Shown: piece by piece, positions 59,256 through 64,000 of the stretch
Numbering within the stretch: the first letter of the stretch is position 1
Layout of the letters: the number at the start of each line of letters is the position of its first letter
Program-made: the position numbers and the translations under genes
DNA from: Dyella_A sp035685805
Lineage (GTDB): Bacteria; Pseudomonadota; Gammaproteobacteria; Xanthomonadales; Rhodanobacteraceae
Length of the DNA: 64,000 nucleotides
Reading direction: 5' to 3'
Assembly: GCF_035685805.1 (NCBI RefSeq)
Contig: NZ_DASSAB010000061.1
Span: forward strand, 8,874 to 72,873
Notes under the pieces: model-generated
The model's database searches: none
What the model was told of the DNA's origin: nothing
Seen by the model: the letters and a program-made list of their open reading frames with translations, nothing else

Positions 59256-60695
59256 ATGCGCCCCGCTTCCGAATCACTCACCCAGGGCCCGATCGCCCGC
59301 ACCCTGCTGCTGTTTGCGCTGCCGATCCTGGGCAGCACGGTGCTGCAGTCGCTCAACGCCTCGGTCAATGCGATGTGGATCGGCCACTACCTGGGCGAAG
59401 CGGCCCTCACCGCCACCAGCAATGCCACGCTGATCCTGTTCCTGCTGCTGTCGGCCGTGTTTGGCGTGAGCATGGCCTCGACGATCCTGGTCGGGCAAAG
59501 CCTGGGTGCAAAGGACGTGGCCGAGGCGCGGCGCGTGGTCGGCACCGGCACCGGCTTCTTCGTTGCCGTCTCGCTGGCGGTGGCGGTCGCCGGCTGGTTC
59601 GGCACGGCGGGCATGCTGCGCCTGCTGGGCACGCCCGCCGACGCGTTGCCGTACGCGGTGGCTTATCTGCGCATCATCTTCGTGGCGCTGCCGTCGATGT
59701 ACTTCTACAGCTTCCTGATGATGACGCTGCGCGGCGCCGGCGACTCGAAGACGCCGTTCCTGTTCATGGGCCTGTCGGTGGTGCTGGACATCGGCCTGAA
59801 CCCGCTGCTGATGTTCGGCTGGGGGCCGTTCCCGAAGCTCGGCATCGCCGGCTCGGCCACTGCCACGCTGATCGCCCAGACCGTGGCGCTGGTGGCACTG
59901 CTGCTCACGCTGTACCGACGAGGGCACTTCCTGTGGATCGGTCGACGCGACATCGCGCTGTTGAAGCCCGACATCGCGATCCTGCGTGCGCTGGTGGTCA
60001 AGGGCCTGCCGATGGGGCTGCAGATGATCGTGATCTCCTCGTCGGCGATCGTGATGATGCGGCTGGTCAACGCCTACGGCTCCCAGACCGTCGCCGCCTA
60101 CGGTGCGGCGAGCCAGCTGTGGACCTACGTGCAGATGCCGGCGATGGCGATCGGCGCGGCAGTCTCTTCCATGGCGGCGCAGAACGTGGGCGCGCGGCTT
60201 TGGCAGCGGGTGGACCGGATCGCGTGGATCGGCGTGGCGTACAACTTCCTGCTCGGCGGCACGCTGATCGCGTTGATCTACCTGTTCAACCGCGCCGCGC
60301 TGAACCTGTTCCTGCCCGGCGACGGCGTGGCGCTGGAGCTGGCGCAGCACCTCAATGCCATAGCCGTGTGGTCGTTCCTGTTCTTCGGCGTGACCTTCGT
60401 GATGTTCGGCGTGGTCCGCTCCACTGGCGCGGTCTGGCCGCCGCTGGTGATCCTGCTGATCACGCTGTGGCTCATCCGCCCGCCGTTTGCGTTGGCGTTG
60501 CAGGAGCGATTCGGGGCCGACGCGATCTGGTGGAGCTTCCCGCTCGGCTCGCTCATCTCCATGCTGCTGGCGATCGCCTACTACCGCTACGGCGGCTGGC
60601 GCAAAGCCCGCATGCTGACGCTGGCGCAAACGGCGCAGGCGCCCACCACGGGGCAGGGTGTACCGGCGACCGCCGAGGGCGAAATCGCCGGCTGA
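59256..60695 (+). CDS. MATE family efflux transporter
   Basis: A 479-residue transporter with twelve helices of the MatE fold in two repeats. The N-terminal IARTLLLFALPILGSTVLQSLNASVNAMWIGHYLGEAALTATSNA and internal FVALPSMYFYSFLMMTLRGAGDSKTPF are typical of DinF/NorM-related exporters. It moves organic cations or drugs using H+ or Na+ gradients; substrates are unknown. Start chosen at 59256 where the family begins. It is convergent with the RND pump, with only 9 bases between stops. Confidence 0.93.
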   Translation: MRPASESLTQGPIARTLLLFALPILGSTVLQSLNASVNAMWIGHYLGEAALTATSNATLILFLLLSAVFGVSMASTILVGQSLGAKDVAEARRVVGTGTGFFVAVSLAVAVAGWFGTAGMLRLLGTPADALPYAVAYLRIIFVALPSMYFYSFLMMTLRGAGDSKTPFLFMGLSVVLDIGLNPLLMFGWGPFPKLGIAGSATATLIAQTVALVALLLTLYRRGHFLWIGRRDIALLKPDIAILRALVVKGLPMGLQMIVISSSAIVMMRLVNAYGSQTVAAYGAASQLWTYVQMPAMAIGAAVSSMAAQNVGARLWQRVDRIAWIGVAYNFLLGGTLIALIYLFNRAALNLFLPGDGVALELAQHLNAIAVWSFLFFGVTFVMFGVVRSTGAVWPPLVILLITLWLIRPPFALALQERFGADAIWWSFPLGSLISMLLAIAYYRYGGWRKARMLTLAQTAQAPTTGQGVPATAEGEIAG

Positions 60696-60704
60696 CCCGG
60701 CGGC

Positions 60705-63700
60705 TCAGCCCGCGCTCGGGTGCGGACGAAGAGCCTTCAGCCGCCGCTTCTCGGCGCGCCGCGCCTTGCGCGCCGCCTTTCGGAGCTTGCGGTCGTGGTT
60801 CCATAGGTAGATTGCCGGTGTGCTCAGCAGGGTCAGCATCTGCGACACCAGCAGTCCGCCGACGATGGCGATCCCCAGGGGCTGGCGCATCTCCGAGCCG
60901 ATGCCGAAACCGATCGCCAGCGGCAGCGCCGCGCCCATCGCCACCAGCGTGGTCATGGTGATCGGGCGGAAGCGCACCAGCGCCGCCTCGCGGATCGCCT
61001 CGGGCGGGCTCAGGCCGCGTTCGCGCTCGGCCACCAGGGCGAAGTCGACCATCAGGATGGCGTTCTTCTTGACGATGCCGATCAGCATCAGGATCGCGAT
61101 GATCGCCATCAGCGAGAGCTGCGTCTGGGTCACCAGCATGGCCAGGAACGCGCCGGCACCGGCGGCCGGCAGGGTGGAGAGGATCGTCAGCGGGTGGCCC
61201 AGGCTCTCGTAGAGAATGCCCAGCACGATGTACATCGCCACGATCGATGCCAGCAGCAGGATCATGCCGTTGTTCTGCGCCTGCTGAAGCCGCTGATTGT
61301 TGCCGGTGAACTCCACCTGCACGCCGTCGGGAAGGTGCACCGCGTAGGCGGCCTGGTTGACCAGCGCAATGCCGCGATCCTGGGTCACGTCCTTGGCCAG
61401 GTTGTAGCTGATCGTCGCCGCTTCCATCTGGTTGTGGTGGCGGATGCGCGACGGGGCGATGTTCGGCTCGATCCGCGCCAGCGCCGACAGCGGCACCATC
61501 TGGCCCTGGCTGTTGCGCACGCGGATGTTGAGCAGCGCGCCCGGGCTCAGTTCTTCGGCCGAGTCGGAAGTGAGGATCACGCGGTACTGGTTGATGTCCG
61601 AATAGATCACCGACACCTGGTTCTGCCCGAACGCGTTGTACAGCGCCGAGTCGATGGTGCCCACGCCCACGTGCAGCCGGCCGGCGGCTTCGCGGTCGAT
61701 CTTCAGCATCTGCTGCTTGCCGGCCTGGTCGAACTGGCTGCCGACGTCGCGGAACTCCTTGATGGTGCGCATCTGGCGAACCATGTTCAGCACCCACGGC
61801 TGCAGGTCTTCGCCGTTGGAGCTGATCAGCTGGAACTCGTACTGGCCGCCGTTGCCGCCGCTGCCGCCGCCGCCCAGGAACTGCGAGGCGCTGACCGACA
61901 CCTCCACGTCCGGCAGCGCGTTGTATTGCTTGGACAGCCGCTCGATGACGGTCTTGATGCCCTCCTCGCGCATGCCCGGACCATGGCCGCGCGGCTTGAG
62001 GTCGACGAACATCTGCGCCGAGTTGCCGACCGCGCCGCCGAAACCGTTGCCGCCGAGCATGGTGAGCTGGTCGAGCACCGCCGGATCCTTCTGCATGATC
62101 TGGCTGACCTCGCGCGCACGCTCGGTAAGCAGCGCGGGCGAAATGTTGGCGTCGGCGCTGATCTCCACCTGCAGCTGGCCGGTGTCCTCGTCGGGCATGA
62201 AGGTGCCGCCGGCGGTCTTGACCACTGCCACCGCCAGCACGCCGGTCAGCACCAGCAGCAGCAGCGGCTGCCAGCGCATGATGCGGCGATGGCGCATCGC
62301 CCAGTCCAGGGCCCGCTCGTAGCGCGCGAGGATGGCGCGGTCGAACCGCTCCACCGCCGCCTCGATGCGTCCCGGCGGCTTGGGTGGCACCGGCTCGTGC
62401 TTGAGCAGACGACCGCACAACGCCGGCGTGAGGGTGAGCGACACCACCGCCGAGATCACCACCGCTGCGGTGAGCGTGACGGAGAATTCGCGCAGCAGCA
62501 TCACCAGCATGTTGTTGCCGAACAGCAGCGGGGCGAATACCGCCACCAGCGAGAGGGTGATCGAGACCACGGTAAAGCCGATCTCGCGCACGCCCTTGAG
62601 CGAGGCTTCCAGCGGGGTGTCGCCGTGCTCCATGTGGCGCACGATGTTCTCGATCACCACGATCGCATCGTCCACCACGAAACCGATGCACAGCACCAGC
62701 GCCACCAGCGACAAGGTGTTGAGCGTGTAGCCGAGCATCCACATCACCACGAACGCGCCGGCCAGCGACAGCGGCACGCTGAGCATGGCGATCAGGGTCG
62801 GCCGCAGCCGGCGCAGGAACACCAGCATCACCAGCGCCACCATCGCGATCGAGATCAGCAGCGCGACCTTCACCTCGTGCAGCGCCGACTGCGTGGTCTG
62901 GGTGAGGTCGAACACCGCGTTCATCTGCAGGCTGGCGGGCAGCGAGGCGCGCAGCTGCGGCAGCTTGGCGCGGATCGCCTCCACCGTCGCCACCGCGTTC
63001 GCCTCCGGTCGCTTGGTGATCTGCAGGCCGACCGTGCGCGCGCCGTTGAACCACGCCGCCTGGTATTGATCCTGCTGGCCGGAGTAGACATGCGCCACGT
63101 CGGACAGCCGCACCGGCGCGCCGTTGCGCTCGGCGATCAGCAGGTCGGCGAACTGGGCCGGCTCGCGCAGGCCGTCGTTGGCGCTCACCGTCATCTGCGT
63201 GCGACCGTCGCTGATGATGCCCTGCGGCGAGTTGACGTTGGCTGCGCGCAACGCGTTGGCGACGTCGTTGGCGGTGAGATCCTTGGCGGCCAGCGCGCGG
63301 TTGTCCAGGTCGATGCGCACCGCGTGCGGGGTGCCGCCGAACACCTGCACCTGGGCCACGCCGTCGATCTGCGCGACGGCGGGTTTCAGCAAGGTGTCGG
63401 CCAGGTCGAACAGCTTGTCCTGCGGCATGCCCTCGGAGGTCAGGGTGATGAAGAGGATCGGGATCTGCGAGGTATCGAACTTGAAGTACTGCGGGGGCGA
63501 AGGCATGCCCGCGGGCAGGTCGGCCGCCGCGGCATTCAGCGCCGCCTGCACGTCCCGCGCTGCGCTGTCGGCGGTGCGGCTGAAGTTGAAGCGCACGCCG
63601 ATCCCCACCGCGCCTTCGTTGGCGTTGCCGTACATGTCGTCGATGCCGGGGATCTGGCCAAGATGGCGTTCCAGCGGCGCCATCACCGTGTTGGCCATGG

Positions 63701-63914
63701 TCTGCGCGCTGGCGCCGGGCATGTTCGCCACCACGTAGACACCGGGGAAGTCCAGCGAGGGCAGCGCCGCCACGCCGAGCAACAGGTAAGCCCACAGCCC
63801 GGCCAGCACCAGGCCGACGGCAAGCAGCGAGGTGCCGGCCGGGCGGCGGATCAACGGGGCGAACACGTTCACGCGAATACCCGCGGCGAGGAAGCGGAGC
63901 GGCGCACGGCGCAC
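60705..63914 (-). CDS. RND multidrug efflux permease (MdtB/MdtC-like)
   Basis: A 1069-residue RND pump in the AcrB/MdtC lineage. The N-terminal VFAPLIRRPAGTSLLAVGLVLAGL (first helix), SLDFPGVYVVANMPGASAQTMANTVMAPLE and, in the middle, the proton-relay Asp pair VVDDAIVVIENI are conserved. The periplasmic docking and pore regions and the second half (GMREEGIKTVIERLSKQYNALPDVEVS, then SLMAIIAILMLIGIVKKNAILMVDFAL) are complete. Start is GTG at 63914; a GTG at 63872 (just before NVFAPLIRRP) is equally plausible. Upstream partners (adaptor and possibly a second RND subunit) must lie beyond the window's right end. Confidence 0.93.
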   Translation of the reverse strand: MRRAPLRFLAAGIRVNVFAPLIRRPAGTSLLAVGLVLAGLWAYLLLGVAALPSLDFPGVYVVANMPGASAQTMANTVMAPLERHLGQIPGIDDMYGNANEGAVGIGVRFNFSRTADSAARDVQAALNAAAADLPAGMPSPPQYFKFDTSQIPILFITLTSEGMPQDKLFDLADTLLKPAVAQIDGVAQVQVFGGTPHAVRIDLDNRALAAKDLTANDVANALRAANVNSPQGIISDGRTQMTVSANDGLREPAQFADLLIAERNGAPVRLSDVAHVYSGQQDQYQAAWFNGARTVGLQITKRPEANAVATVEAIRAKLPQLRASLPASLQMNAVFDLTQTTQSALHEVKVALLISIAMVALVMLVFLRRLRPTLIAMLSVPLSLAGAFVVMWMLGYTLNTLSLVALVLCIGFVVDDAIVVIENIVRHMEHGDTPLEASLKGVREIGFTVVSITLSLVAVFAPLLFGNNMLVMLLREFSVTLTAAVVISAVVSLTLTPALCGRLLKHEPVPPKPPGRIEAAVERFDRAILARYERALDWAMRHRRIMRWQPLLLLVLTGVLAVAVVKTAGGTFMPDEDTGQLQVEISADANISPALLTERAREVSQIMQKDPAVLDQLTMLGGNGFGGAVGNSAQMFVDLKPRGHGPGMREEGIKTVIERLSKQYNALPDVEVSVSASQFLGGGGSGGNGGQYEFQLISSNGEDLQPWVLNMVRQMRTIKEFRDVGSQFDQAGKQQMLKIDREAAGRLHVGVGTIDSALYNAFGQNQVSVIYSDINQYRVILTSDSAEELSPGALLNIRVRNSQGQMVPLSALARIEPNIAPSRIRHHNQMEAATISYNLAKDVTQDRGIALVNQAAYAVHLPDGVQVEFTGNNQRLQQAQNNGMILLLASIVAMYIVLGILYESLGHPLTILSTLPAAGAGAFLAMLVTQTQLSLMAIIAILMLIGIVKKNAILMVDFALVAERERGLSPPEAIREAALVRFRPITMTTLVAMGAALPLAIGFGIGSEMRQPLGIAIVGGLLVSQMLTLLSTPAIYLWNHDRKLRKAARKARRAEKRRLKALRPHPSAG

Positions 63915-64000
63915 GCGTGCGCCAAGTACGCAAGACCAGCGGTGGGCAGCGGAGTTCCTTTCATGGCGGCTTTATGCCACCGGGCATCCGGGGGCGTATG
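63915..64000. other. Window edge upstream of the RND gene
   Basis: The last 86 bases lie upstream of the RND start on the minus strand. One minus frame ends in a TGA at about 63963-63965 and another in a TAA at about 63972-63974, so the C-terminus of an upstream gene may end here, but too little is visible to identify it. An AAAGGAACTCC motif lies in this stretch. Confidence 0.3.

Noticed and set aside
60553..63933. 1126-codon minus-strand frame in another register than the RND gene
   Set aside because: It is an off-frame translation of the RND pump, with low-complexity Arg/Gly sequence.

Overview
The window is very GC-rich DNA (roughly two-thirds G+C by eye) with tightly packed genes on both strands. 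The gene content points to a gammaproteobacterium of the Xanthomonadales, most likely Rhodanobacteraceae (the Rhodanobacter/Dyella group). The reasons are a copL-copA-copB copper cluster, an Oar-type TonB receptor paired with a tryptophan-halogenase-like gene, the algZ-algR-hemC order, a chromosomal rsmG-parA-parB block, and several TonB-linked and periplasmic peptidase genes. This is chromosomal housekeeping sequence with accessory islands. I saw no tRNA, rRNA, CRISPR array, phage or transposase gene.

Layout. 0.1-9.9 kb: lipocalin, aroE, a small cysteine-cluster protein, a TonB-domain protein followed by a lipoprotein with the same N-terminal module, a phosphatase-like gene overlapping a gamma carbonic anhydrase, a cyclic-nucleotide-domain patatin, prlC, xthA and a UPF0149 protein. 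10.07-10.88 kb: a gene-free array of about six degenerate units (about 161 bp when complete), each built around the palindrome ATTCCC-N8-GGGAAT. 11.1-11.9 kb: pirin. 11.9-23.0 kb: a long minus-strand carbohydrate locus running lacI-type regulator, TonB receptor, flavin halogenase-like protein, GH144-like glycoside hydrolase, sugar ABC binding protein, two permeases and gluconokinase. A promoter with two operator-like palindromes lies ahead of the regulator.

23.4-30.8 kb: a mini SPFH protein, rsmG, parA, parB, a family 2 glycosyltransferase, a DUF488 protein, a second patatin and an SLC13 transporter. 30.9-41.0 kb: a WYL regulator, membrane proteins, a DUF481 outer-membrane protein, hemC, an AlgR/AlgZ two-component pair, a carboxylesterase and an S9 peptidase. 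41.1-44.4 kb: a six-gene reactive-sulfur operon (two YeeE/YedE half-transporters, persulfide dioxygenase-like hydrolase, DUF442 sulfurtransferase, BigR/SqrR-type repressor, TauE/SafE exporter) with an AT-rich inverted repeat at its promoter. 44.6-49.5 kb: marR-OMF-emrA-emrB tripartite efflux. 49.6-55.4 kb: copper locus copL-copA-copB-cytochrome c, then a CDF metal exporter and DUF3147. 55.5-64 kb: pagL, a catalytically split M16 peptidase pair, a MATE exporter and an RND pump whose partner genes lie beyond the window edge.

Functionally, the accessory parts handle envelope transport, metal and sulfur stress, and uptake of a glucan-like polysaccharide. The most interesting single unit is the LacI-TonB receptor-halogenase-GH144-ABC locus. 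All functions are read from sequence motifs without database searches, and start sites were chosen by eye.
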